In this document: one piece after another, positions 36,656 to 44,051 of the stretch
How positions within the stretch are numbered: position 1 is the first letter of the stretch
How the letters are laid out: every line of letters starts with the position of its first letter
Origin: an uncultured Oscillospiraceae bacterium
Lineage (GTDB): Bacteria; Bacillota; Clostridia; Oscillospirales; Oscillospiraceae
Assembly (NCBI GenBank): GCA_947627735.1
Contig: CANQXG010000001.1
Coordinates: forward strand, 144,406-207,477
Direction of reading: 5' to 3'
Length of the DNA: 63,072 nt
The notes under the pieces: generated by a model
What the model saw: the letters and a program-made list of their open reading frames with translations, nothing else
Database searches by the model: none
Told to the model about the DNA's origin: nothing
Made by a program: the position numbers and the translations under genes

Positions 36656-38050
36656 CTATTTTTGGATGTATTCCGCCAGGATGTCCTCCACGTCCCCGTC
36701 GGTCCCCGCCTCTATCGCCGCCAGGAAGTCTGCCGTGGTGGCCACGCCCATCCAGTGGTCCCGGCAGTAGCCGCCCAGGATGGCGAGAAATTCCTCCCGC
36801 CCCACGGCGTCCATCAGCTCCTTCAGGCACATGCACCCCCGGTCGTAGACCCCCCACTGGTACACGGGGTGCTCATCGGCGGGCAGATTCACCTTGTCGT
36901 CCTTCACCTGCTCCGCGCCGGCGGCGTTGGCGGCAATCTCCCATGCCGGCCAGTCGCTGCCCCACGCCTCCAGGCACAGAACTCCGGCGAAATCCGCGAA
37001 CCCCTCGTCCAGCCACGGCTCCTCGTTCTCATCGTTTCCCACGGCGCCATAGAACCACTGGTGGGCCGCCTCGTGGAATGTGATGTGGGTGCGGGCGGTG
37101 GGGTCGGCCTCCAGGTCGAAGTAGACGGTGATGAGGCCGGAATACTCCATGCTCTGGGCGAAGTTGGTGCCCAGGGCGGCGTTGGTGACCACCAGGGTGT
37201 CGTGGGGGTAGGCGCCGAACAGCCCGCCGAAGTATCCCAAAGCGAACGCCGCCGCGTCCATCACCTGGTCCATGGCCGCCTCCGTCACCCCGGCGACGGC
37301 GGGGTCGAAATACCCCAGCACCCGCGTCCGCCCCACCTGCCGCTCCCGGCGCACGTAGTTTTTGCAGGCGATGAGCACCAGGTCCCGCCTATCACGGCAG
37401 ATATAGCGGCGCTCCGTCACGCCGTCCAGGGCCGTCACGCTCTGTTCGTCCCCGTTGCAGGCCAGGGTATACCCCTCCGGCGCCCGGACCGTCACGTCGT
37501 AGTCCGCCGTGTGGGCGTACCGGCCGTCCCCCTCCTCCGGGAGGGGGTCCGTGTCCCAGCCGTTTTCATCGTACACCGCCAGAAGCAGGTTGAACCCCGG
37601 CAGCTGCAAGTCCCCGTCCGGGGACATGCCGTACTTGCTCTCCAGGTCCGGGACGGTCACCGTGCACTCGAACAGGATCACCGCCGTCCCGCCCGGCGCA
37701 AGGGGTTCGCCCAGCTCCACCCGGTACAGCACCCCCTCCTGGCTGCGCTCATAGGAAAGGGGCCGGCCCGCCCCGTCGGTGACAGAGCTGACCCACACGT
37801 CCCCGTCCTCGGTCTGAAAAAGGCCCTTGTACATATTGGCGTACAGGTGGAACCACAGCTCCTCCGCGCTGTCGGAGCCGGTGTTGGTGATCTCCGCCCG
37901 CTGGGTATAGGTCATGGTCCGCCCCTCCGGGTCCAGGTCGGCGTCGATGGTATACCGCTCTTCAAAGGCCAGGTCCCGCTCCCCGCCGGCGCACCCCGCC
38001 AGGGCGGCCAGCGTGAGCAGCAGCGCGGCCAGCAAAACGGTCCGTTTCAC
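36656..38050 (-). CDS. M1 family metallopeptidase lipoprotein
   Basis: 464 residues. The signal peptide ends in lipobox LAALAGC. Zinc ligands are HEAAH and the Glu 18 residues later (WLDEGFADF). The GAMEN-equivalent is altered (TNFAQSMEYSGL). It is shorter than aminopeptidase N (about 870 residues), lacking the long C-terminal helical domain. It should trim peptides at the outer membrane face. GGAGGG precedes the start. A promoter and a long palindrome just upstream (38065-38125) suggest that it is regulated. Confidence 0.92.
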   Translation of the reverse strand: MKRTVLLAALLLTLAALAGCAGGERDLAFEERYTIDADLDPEGRTMTYTQRAEITNTGSDSAEELWFHLYANMYKGLFQTEDGDVWVSSVTDGAGRPLSYERSQEGVLYRVELGEPLAPGGTAVILFECTVTVPDLESKYGMSPDGDLQLPGFNLLLAVYDENGWDTDPLPEEGDGRYAHTADYDVTVRAPEGYTLACNGDEQSVTALDGVTERRYICRDRRDLVLIACKNYVRRERQVGRTRVLGYFDPAVAGVTEAAMDQVMDAAAFALGYFGGLFGAYPHDTLVVTNAALGTNFAQSMEYSGLITVYFDLEADPTARTHITFHEAAHQWFYGAVGNDENEEPWLDEGFADFAGVLCLEAWGSDWPAWEIAANAAGAEQVKDDKVNLPADEHPVYQWGVYDRGCMCLKELMDAVGREEFLAILGGYCRDHWMGVATTADFLAAIEAGTDGDVEDILAEYIQK

Positions 38051-38064
38051 GGATCATCCCTCCA

Positions 38065-38097
38065 TTCTATTGAGATAGACTTTCTATCGTAATAGAA
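38065..38097. promoter_or_regulatory. Palindromic candidate operator for the M1 peptidase gene
   Basis: TTCTATT-GAG-ATAGA-CTT-TCTAT-CGT-AATAGAA, a 33-base two-tier palindrome. It lies just downstream of the -10 box, where a bound repressor would block initiation. No regulator of the operon is adjacent. Confidence 0.65.
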
Positions 38098-38125
38098 CAA
38101 TAGCACATCCGCCGGTCCCTGTCAA
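38097..38125 (-). promoter_or_regulatory. Sigma-A promoter for the M1 peptidase gene
   Basis: Minus-strand -35 TTGACA (38120-38125), 17-bp spacer, -10 TATTGT (38097-38102). Confidence 0.75.
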
Positions 38126-38206
38126 GGAAAATGTTGCGCTCGTCCGCCGACGGTGGTACAATATCCCGGCGCTCTTATCGCACATTTTTCTCTGAGGTAT
38201 AGGACT

Positions 38207-39313
38207 ATGGGACGTGTCCGCTCCTTCATCCGGCGGGAGCCGGTGCTCTGCGCGGCGGCCGCCGCGGCGGCGGTTAGCTGCTTTTTCGTGCCCCCGGACG
38301 GGGCCTATCTTGGCTACATAGATTTTCGGACCCTGGCGCTGCTGTACGCGCTGATGACGGTGGTGGCGGGCCTGGGCAAGGCGGGGCTGTTCACCTCCCT
38401 GGCCCACGGGCTGTGCGTCCGGGCCGGGAGCACCCGGGCTATCGGCGGGATGCTGGTGATGCTGTGCTTTTTCAGCGCCATACTCATCACAAACGACGTG
38501 GCCCTGCTGACCTTCGTGCCCTTCGCGGTGGTGGTGCTGACCATGGCCGACCGTGGCCAGGACCTGATCCGGGTGGTGGTGCTGCAGACTGTGGCCGCCA
38601 ACCTGGGCAGCATGCTCACCCCGGTGGGCAATCCCCAGAACCTATATCTCTATTCCTATTACGATATGTCCGCCGGGGCGTTCTTCGCCGCCACCGGCCC
38701 GGTGTGGCTGGCGTCCCTGGCGCTGCTGGCATTGTGCTGCATGAGCCTGCCCAAGGCCCCCATCCGGCCCCAGCTGGGCCAGGCGCCGGGACTGGACAGG
38801 AAACTGCTGGCACTTTATGGGGCGCTGTTCGCCCTGTGCCTGACCACGGTGGTGCGGCTGGTGCCCTGGCCGGTGATGCTCGCGGGCGTGATCGCCGCCG
38901 CGGCGGCGCTGGACCGGAGGACCCTGCTGCGGGCGGATTTCATGCTGCTGGCCACCTTTGTGGCCTTCTTCATCTTCGCCGGGAACCTGGCCCGCATCGG
39001 CGCGGTGGACGCGCTGCTCAGGCGCCTGCTGGCCGGGCGGGAGTATCTGACGGGCCTGCTCACCAGCCAGGTTATCAGCAACGTGCCGGCGGCGCTGCTG
39101 CTGTCCGGCTTCACCGACAACGCCCGCGCCCTGCTGCTGGGGGTGAACGTGGGCGGCCTGGGCACCCCCATCGCCAGTCTGGCCAGCCTCATCGGCCTGA
39201 AGCTCTACTCCCGCTCGGAGGGGGCCAGGACCGGCCGGTTTTTGGCGGAGTTCACGGCGGTGAACGTGGCGCTGCTGCTGCTCCTGTCGGCGCTGGTGTT
39301 TTTCATGGGCTGA
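38207..39313 (+). CDS. ArsB/NhaD/SLC13-superfamily permease
   Basis: 368 residues from ATG 38207 (GAGG 9 bases upstream). About ten hydrophobic segments. The superfamily marker SAILITNDVALLTFVPFAVV and the repeat-related QVISNVPAALLLSGFTDNAR are present, as is GSMLTPVGNPQNLYLYSYYD. Members export arsenite or exchange Na+/H+, or carry dicarboxylates; the substrate here cannot be told. The protein is somewhat shorter than typical ArsB. It is transcribed away from the M1 peptidase gene. Confidence 0.87.
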   Translation: MGRVRSFIRREPVLCAAAAAAAVSCFFVPPDGAYLGYIDFRTLALLYALMTVVAGLGKAGLFTSLAHGLCVRAGSTRAIGGMLVMLCFFSAILITNDVALLTFVPFAVVVLTMADRGQDLIRVVVLQTVAANLGSMLTPVGNPQNLYLYSYYDMSAGAFFAATGPVWLASLALLALCCMSLPKAPIRPQLGQAPGLDRKLLALYGALFALCLTTVVRLVPWPVMLAGVIAAAAALDRRTLLRADFMLLATFVAFFIFAGNLARIGAVDALLRRLLAGREYLTGLLTSQVISNVPAALLLSGFTDNARALLLGVNVGGLGTPIASLASLIGLKLYSRSEGARTGRFLAEFTAVNVALLLLLSALVFFMG

Positions 39314-39367
39314 CCGCGGCCCGATATTGGGATTTTTTCCCTCCCCGTTTTTTGTATAAGTTTCACC

Positions 39368-39397
39368 TTGACAGCCAGCCGCCCCCTGGGGCATTAT
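39368..39397 (+). promoter_or_regulatory. Candidate promoter of the glycolipid-type operon
   Basis: -35 TTGACA (39368-39373), 18-bp spacer, -10 CATTAT (39392-39397). Confidence 0.5.
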
Positions 39398-39434
39398 GGC
39401 AGTGGATAATCAGAGAAAGACCCTGAGGTACCCC

Positions 39435-40559
39435 ATGAAAGTATTGATCCTGACCTGCAGCACCGGCGAGGGCCACAACTCCGTTTCTTCGGCGGTGCGG
39501 GAGGCGATAACGGCCCGCGGCGTGACATGCGACATCGCCGACGCGCTGTCCTTCCTGTCGGAGAAGATGTCGGAACTCATCTGCCGGTGGCATGCCCGGC
39601 TCTACCGGCACATGCCCTCCGTCTGGCGGGTCAGCTATCGGCTGCTGGAGCAGCACCCCTCCCTGGGGGAGGATCACAACCTGGTGGCCGGCGTGCTGGC
39701 CCTGGGCGCGGAGAAGCTGTACGCCCTGGTCGTCCAGGGGGGATATGACTGCCTGCTGTGCCCCCATGTGTTCTCGGCGCTGATGGTCACCCAGCTGCGC
39801 AAGACCCATCCGGGGCTGGCGCTGGACGCCTCCTTCATCGCCACGGACTACACCTGCAGCCCCCTGGTGGAGGACTGCGTGATGGACCGGTACTTCGTCC
39901 CCTCCCCCTCCGCGGCGGAGGAGTTCGTCCAGGCGGGCATCCCTGCCGGGCAGGTCGTCCCCATCCCGGGAGTGCCTGTGCGCCGGGCCTTTTATAAACA
40001 TGTGAGCAAGATCGAGGCCCGCCGGCGGCTGGGCCTGCCCCTGCCGGGCCGGCTGGTGCTGGCCATGTGCGGGTCCATGGGCTGCGGCCACCTGGACGAT
40101 CTGACGGAGCTGCTGGCCCAGCGTCTGCCGGAGAACTGCTCCCTGGCGGTGGTCTGCGGCACCTACGTCCACCTGCAGAAAAAGCTGGAGCGTCTCTTCG
40201 CCGGACGGCCGGACGTGGCCGTGTGGGGCTACCGGGAGGACGTGCCCCTGCTGATGGACAGCGCGGACCTGTTTTTGACCAAGCCCGGGGGCGTGAGCAC
40301 CTCCGAGGCGGCGGTGAAGGGCCTGCCCATGGTGCTGGTGGACGCGGTGTCCGCCTGCGAAACGCCCAATCTGCGCCATTTCTGCGCCCTGGGCGGCGCG
40401 GTGACGGCCCCCGATCCCGAGGCGCTGGCGGCGCTGTGCCTGCGGCTGCTGAAGGACGGGGAACAGCTGGAAAGAATGGGCGCGGCGCTGGCCCTGGAGG
40501 GCAGCGCCGCGGAGGAAATATGGTCCTATCTGGCGGAAAGGGAGAAGGCGGCGCGATGA
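39435..40559 (+). CDS. MGDG-synthase/UgtP-like glycosyltransferase
   Basis: 374 residues from ATG 39435 with GAGG 6 bases upstream; an upstream ATG at 39396 has no ribosome site. N-terminal motif VLILTCSTGEGHNSVSSAV is the acceptor-site signature of MGDG-synthase-type GT28 enzymes. The C-terminal donor domain has LTKPGGVSTSEAAVKGLPMV. Relatives transfer glucose or galactose to diacylglycerol at the inner membrane face. The stop overlaps the next start (ATGA). Two further lipid-type genes follow, so a glycolipid product is likely. Confidence 0.9.
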   Translation: MKVLILTCSTGEGHNSVSSAVREAITARGVTCDIADALSFLSEKMSELICRWHARLYRHMPSVWRVSYRLLEQHPSLGEDHNLVAGVLALGAEKLYALVVQGGYDCLLCPHVFSALMVTQLRKTHPGLALDASFIATDYTCSPLVEDCVMDRYFVPSPSAAEEFVQAGIPAGQVVPIPGVPVRRAFYKHVSKIEARRRLGLPLPGRLVLAMCGSMGCGHLDDLTELLAQRLPENCSLAVVCGTYVHLQKKLERLFAGRPDVAVWGYREDVPLLMDSADLFLTKPGGVSTSEAAVKGLPMVLVDAVSACETPNLRHFCALGGAVTAPDPEALAALCLRLLKDGEQLERMGAALALEGSAAEEIWSYLAEREKAAR

Positions 40560-41029
40560 AAAAGCTGTGGTGGAGCGTGCTGTATCTGGCGGCGATCAGT
40601 CTGCTGTCCAATGTGGCGGCGGCCTTCATAAAGCGCGATTTCCGCACGGACGCGTTCCCCTTCCGGCCCTGGCCCTTCGAGCGGGAGGGCCGGTTTTACG
40701 AGCGGCTGAAGATCCGCAAGTGGAAAGACCGGGTGCCGGACATGAGCAAATATCTCCGCTCCCTGCCCCGGAAGGCCCTGGGCGGCGCTACCGGCGGCCA
40801 GGTGCGGATGCTGGTGCAGGAAACGTGCGTGGCGGAGCTGGTCCACGGCGCGCTGATGGTGCTGGCGCTGCCGGTGCTGCTGTGCCGGGAGCCGTGGGCC
40901 GCGGCGCTGGTGCTGGTGTATGTGCTGGGCAACCTGCCCTTCATCATGATCCAGCGGTACAACCGGCCCCGGCTGCTGCGCCTGGCGGAGAAGCTGGAGC
41001 GCCGGGAGGAGGCGACGGTCCATGAGTGA
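40556..41029 (+). CDS. CrtO-like glycosyl-lipid acyltransferase
   Basis: 157 residues; the ATG overlaps the glycosyltransferase stop by 4 bases. Two hydrophobic regions are present (SVLYLAAISLLSNVAAAF and HGALMVLALPVLLC into VLVYVLGNLPFIM). KIRKWKDRVPDMSKY and LPFIMIQRYNRPRLLRL closely match the pattern of CrtO, the staphyloxanthin enzyme that acylates a glycosylated carotenoid. No carotenoid genes are nearby, so here it more probably acylates the sugar made by the upstream enzyme. The stop overlaps the PAP2 gene start by 8 bases. Confidence 0.75.
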   Translation: MKKLWWSVLYLAAISLLSNVAAAFIKRDFRTDAFPFRPWPFEREGRFYERLKIRKWKDRVPDMSKYLRSLPRKALGGATGGQVRMLVQETCVAELVHGALMVLALPVLLCREPWAAALVLVYVLGNLPFIMIQRYNRPRLLRLAEKLERREEATVHE

Positions 41030-41720
41030 GCCATCCCGGCCCGATTACCGTGGTCTGCGGCTCGGGAACATCACGGACCCGGCCTACCGGCACATCCTGC
41101 TGCTTTTGTACTGGCCCATCCATGGGCTGGCGTTCCTGCTGCTGGAGCGGGGCGGCTTCATCCGGCGGTACTGCACCGTACAGTGCGCCCTGGACGGCCT
41201 CATCCCCTTCAACGAGTGGTTCTTCATCCCCTACCTGTTCTGGTTCGTGTACCTCATCGGCGGCCTGGTCTACACCTTTTTCCGGGATGTGCCCTCCTTC
41301 CGCCGGATGATGCGCTTCATCATCCTCACCTACGGCGTGACGCTGGTGATATACGTCCTCTGGCCCACCCGGCAGCTGCTCCGACCGGACACCTTCCCCC
41401 GGGACAACGCCATGACCCGCTTCGCCGCCTGGTTTTACAACTTTGACACCAATACCAATGTCTGCCCCTCCATCCACGTGCTGGGGGCCGTGGCGGTGTC
41501 GGTGGGGCTGTGGGACTGCGGCCGGCTGGCCCGGCCCGGCTGGCGTCTGGCCTTCGGGGCCATGACCGCGCTGATAAGCATCTCCACCCTGTTCGTCAAG
41601 CAGCACTCGGTGCTGGATGTGCTGGCCGCGGCGGCGCTGAGCGCGCTGATGCTGCCCCTGGCCTGCGCCCCAGCCCGGCATCACACCCACCGGCACAGGC
41701 CCGCCGCCGCCAGGCGATAA
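41022..41720 (+). CDS. PAP2-family membrane phosphatase/transferase
   Basis: 232 residues with about six membrane helices. PAP2 motifs: CPSIHVLGAVAVSVG (motif 2, PSxH) and VKQHSVLDVLAA (motif 3, catalytic His). The first motif is reduced to VLWPTRQLLRP. This resembles the inositol-phosphorylceramide-synthase-like branch, which can transfer head groups as well as dephosphorylate lipids. It is the last gene of the lipid operon, and its His/Arg-rich tail is cytoplasmic. The terminator follows 20 bases later. Confidence 0.88.
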   Translation: MSEPSRPDYRGLRLGNITDPAYRHILLLLYWPIHGLAFLLLERGGFIRRYCTVQCALDGLIPFNEWFFIPYLFWFVYLIGGLVYTFFRDVPSFRRMMRFIILTYGVTLVIYVLWPTRQLLRPDTFPRDNAMTRFAAWFYNFDTNTNVCPSIHVLGAVAVSVGLWDCGRLARPGWRLAFGAMTALISISTLFVKQHSVLDVLAAAALSALMLPLACAPARHHTHRHRPAAARR

Positions 41721-41734
41721 TGACCGCATACATA

Positions 41735-41771
41735 AAAAACGTCTGCCGCTGATTCGCGGCAGACGCTTTTT
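41735..41771. terminator. Rho-independent terminator
   Basis: CGTCTGCCGC (41740-41749) / GCGGCAGACG (41756-41765) with A-run and T-run on either side. It serves the lipid operon and the convergent C69 gene. Confidence 0.92.
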
Positions 41772-41786
41772 GTTTTCTCCTGTCTT

Positions 41787-43337
41787 TTACTCGGCGGTGA
41801 TCTGGGCGTACAGGTCCACGGCTGTCTGGTGGGCCTGCTGGGCCATGGCGGCGCTGGCGGCGGTCACGGTGTCGGCCATGGCCTCCATATCCTCCGCGCT
41901 CTCCACCTGGGCCTGGAGGGTGACGAACTCCTCGTCGATGTCCGCCTGCAGGTCCGCGTAGGCGTCGGCCACGGTCTGCTGCTGGCTTTCGTCCACATAC
42001 AGCACGTGGTTGCTCACCACGTTGAAGGACCAGTACATGCTGTCCGCCCAGTCGGCAGGCTCGACCATGAAGCCCTCGGTGCCGTCCCGCAGGGTCCTGG
42101 GATAGTAGGGCGTGCTGCCGTCCGGCTCCTCCTCCACGAACTCGGCCTCGCCCACGGTGACCTGGTAGGCCTCATAGGTGTCCTTGGTCAGCATGGGCCA
42201 GTAGGGCACGAACACGGTGTACGCCCCGTCGTCCATGGCCACCCACTCCACGGTGCCCGCCTCGGCAGGCACGTCGGCGTCCAGCTGGAAGATGTGGATG
42301 TCCAGGTTGGCGTCCCGGGCCACCTTCTCCACCTTGTAGAAGTCCTTCAGGTCCTGCAGGGTGAAGGTCCGGTCGGCCTCGATGTTGGTGTACAGGGGCA
42401 CGATCTGGCCGTCCTTGACGTTGCTCAGGCAGAAGTCCTCATAGGCCAGGCTGTCCACGGTGTACCCATACCCGGCATTCACGTAGTTCAGGCAGTTGGG
42501 CATACGCGCGTCCATGTAGTCCTCGCTGTAGCTGGCCCGGTAGTCGATCTGATTCTCCGCCTCGTCGCCCACGAAGGTGCCGGCGTCCTGGGCGGTCTTG
42601 ATCAGGTCCGGGGTGGCGATGACGTTCTCATCGTCCAGGTCGATCAGGCCGAACAGGCTCATGTTGGGGTTGACCAGCACCAGGTCATTGGGCAGCTTCA
42701 TGGCGATGTACTGGGTGCCGGAGCAGTTTTCGATGTACCACACCTCGTTCTGGTCGCCGATCATGATGGAGGAGCCGCCGCACATGCCGTACTCGTCATA
42801 GATACCCATCAGGAGGTCCAGGCCGTCCTTGGCGCTGTCCGCCTGGCTGAGCACCACGGTGACGATCTCGGCCTCCTCGATGCCCGTGTCCACGTAGGGA
42901 TCGGTCTCCTCCATGGCCTCGTTGGGGTAGATGCTCACCGTAGCGGTCATGCTCACGCCCATCTCGTTGGTGCCGCCGGCCTCATAGGGGGTGTGCTCAT
43001 GGGTCAGATCCACCACCTCCGGGTCGCAGTCGGGGCACTCGCCGGCCAGGTTGTCGTCCCGGAAGGCGGTATAGGCGTAGCTGTCCTTCTCGAAGGTGTA
43101 CTCAAAGCCGTAGCAGCCGGTGTACGCGTCGCCGGCCTTGTGGTTGCCGGCAGGGCTGACATAGAACACCTTGTTGTAGCTGTTGGCCAGATCCTCGCTG
43201 CGGGCGAAGTAGGCGTCTCCGTCGTCGGTCAGATCGGAGCCGACGTAAATAGACGTGCAGGCCAGCGCCCCGGTGGACAGGCTCATCACCAAAGTCAGGG
43301 CGACGGCCAGGGCCGTCAGCTTTTTCATCATTTTCAT
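41787..43337 (-). CDS. Secreted C69 family dipeptidase
   Basis: 516 residues from ATG 43337. A signal peptide ends GALA, placing Cys27 (ACTSIYVGSDLTDDGDAYFA) at the new N-terminus, as needed for an N-terminal-nucleophile Cys peptidase. GGTNEMGVSMTATVS and GMCGGSSIMIGDQNEVWYIE are typical C69 motifs. A C-terminal helical region is acidic. It should act outside the membrane on dipeptides. The start is preceded by AGG 9 bases upstream. Confidence 0.93.
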   Translation of the reverse strand: MKMMKKLTALAVALTLVMSLSTGALACTSIYVGSDLTDDGDAYFARSEDLANSYNKVFYVSPAGNHKAGDAYTGCYGFEYTFEKDSYAYTAFRDDNLAGECPDCDPEVVDLTHEHTPYEAGGTNEMGVSMTATVSIYPNEAMEETDPYVDTGIEEAEIVTVVLSQADSAKDGLDLLMGIYDEYGMCGGSSIMIGDQNEVWYIENCSGTQYIAMKLPNDLVLVNPNMSLFGLIDLDDENVIATPDLIKTAQDAGTFVGDEAENQIDYRASYSEDYMDARMPNCLNYVNAGYGYTVDSLAYEDFCLSNVKDGQIVPLYTNIEADRTFTLQDLKDFYKVEKVARDANLDIHIFQLDADVPAEAGTVEWVAMDDGAYTVFVPYWPMLTKDTYEAYQVTVGEAEFVEEEPDGSTPYYPRTLRDGTEGFMVEPADWADSMYWSFNVVSNHVLYVDESQQQTVADAYADLQADIDEEFVTLQAQVESAEDMEAMADTVTAASAAMAQQAHQTAVDLYAQITAE

Positions 43338-43383
43338 CTTGTATCCTCGCTTCCTCCGCCGCGCGGCGGTTTTTGATGGTCTG

Positions 43384-43413
43384 ATTATACCCCCGGCAGA
43401 CGAATGAAAACAA
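43384..43413 (-). promoter_or_regulatory. Candidate sigma-A promoter for the C69 gene
   Basis: Minus-strand -10 TATAAT (43384-43389), 18-bp spacer, -35 TTGTTT (43408-43413). Further upstream (43420-43525) the DNA is AT-rich with repeated ATTCATTAT and GCATAAT words, which may bind a regulator. Confidence 0.55.
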
Positions 43414-43526
43414 GATGAAAATTCAATAAAATTCATTATATCTGCATAATTATACCCATCAAAATTCACAAAATCCCGGATTTCAGCGAAAAATTTACTG
43501 CATAATCTATTAAATATTCATTATGT

Positions 43527-43562
43527 AAAAATGCGGCGGCCCCCTCGCGATGAGGGGGCCGC
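43527..43562 (-). terminator. Terminator after the lipoprotein gene
   Basis: GCGGCCCCCTC (43536-43546) / GAGGGGGCCGC (43552-43562). On the minus strand it runs into CGCATTTTTAC. Confidence 0.85.
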
Positions 43563-43572
43563 TTTGGCGTTA

Positions 43573-44037
43573 TTATTCGATGGTCAGCTCCACGGAGCCG
43601 GTGAAGCCCTCGCAGACCAGGTTGAAATAGTTGCTGCCGGGGGCCAGGTAGATCACCTCGTCGCAGGTATCCTCCCCCGCCGTGTCCGCCAGGACCACGG
43701 CGGTATCGTAGCCGCAGTTCCACTCCAGCCGGGCCGTGCCGGTTCCCTGCACAGAGCAGGTGACGCGCACATGCTCGTTTTCCCGCCGCTCCAGGGCCGT
43801 GCCGCCAAAAGGGCACTCCTGGCCGGTGAAGTCCTCATATTGGGCCGTGTAGGTGCCGGTGTACTTATCCTCGCCGAAGGTCCGCTCCCCCTGCAGGGTC
43901 CACTCGCTGTCCAGGCCTAAGTTCCCCGCGGCGGACACCAGATCCCCGTACACCGCCAAAATCTCGTCCTTGCCGCAGCCGGGCAGCAGCGCCCCCGCCA
44001 GCAGCAGTATGATAAAGATCACCGCCGTGATACGCAT
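43573..44037 (-). CDS. Small lipoprotein downstream of the Bce-type module
   Basis: 154 residues from ATG 44037 (AAAGGGGGAGGAGAG upstream). The signal peptide ends in LLPGC. The body is beta-rich with YTAQYEDFTGQECPFGGTAL and LAPGSNYFNLVCEGFTGSVE, and mature Cys residues could form disulfides. I do not recognise a family. It starts 14 bases after the permease stop, so it is probably the fifth gene of the module and may bind the peptide ligand or present it to the permease. Confidence 0.82.
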   Translation of the reverse strand: MRITAVIFIILLLAGALLPGCGKDEILAVYGDLVSAAGNLGLDSEWTLQGERTFGEDKYTGTYTAQYEDFTGQECPFGGTALERRENEHVRVTCSVQGTGTARLEWNCGYDTAVVLADTAGEDTCDEVIYLAPGSNYFNLVCEGFTGSVELTIE

Positions 44038-44051
44038 CTCTCCTCCCCCTT

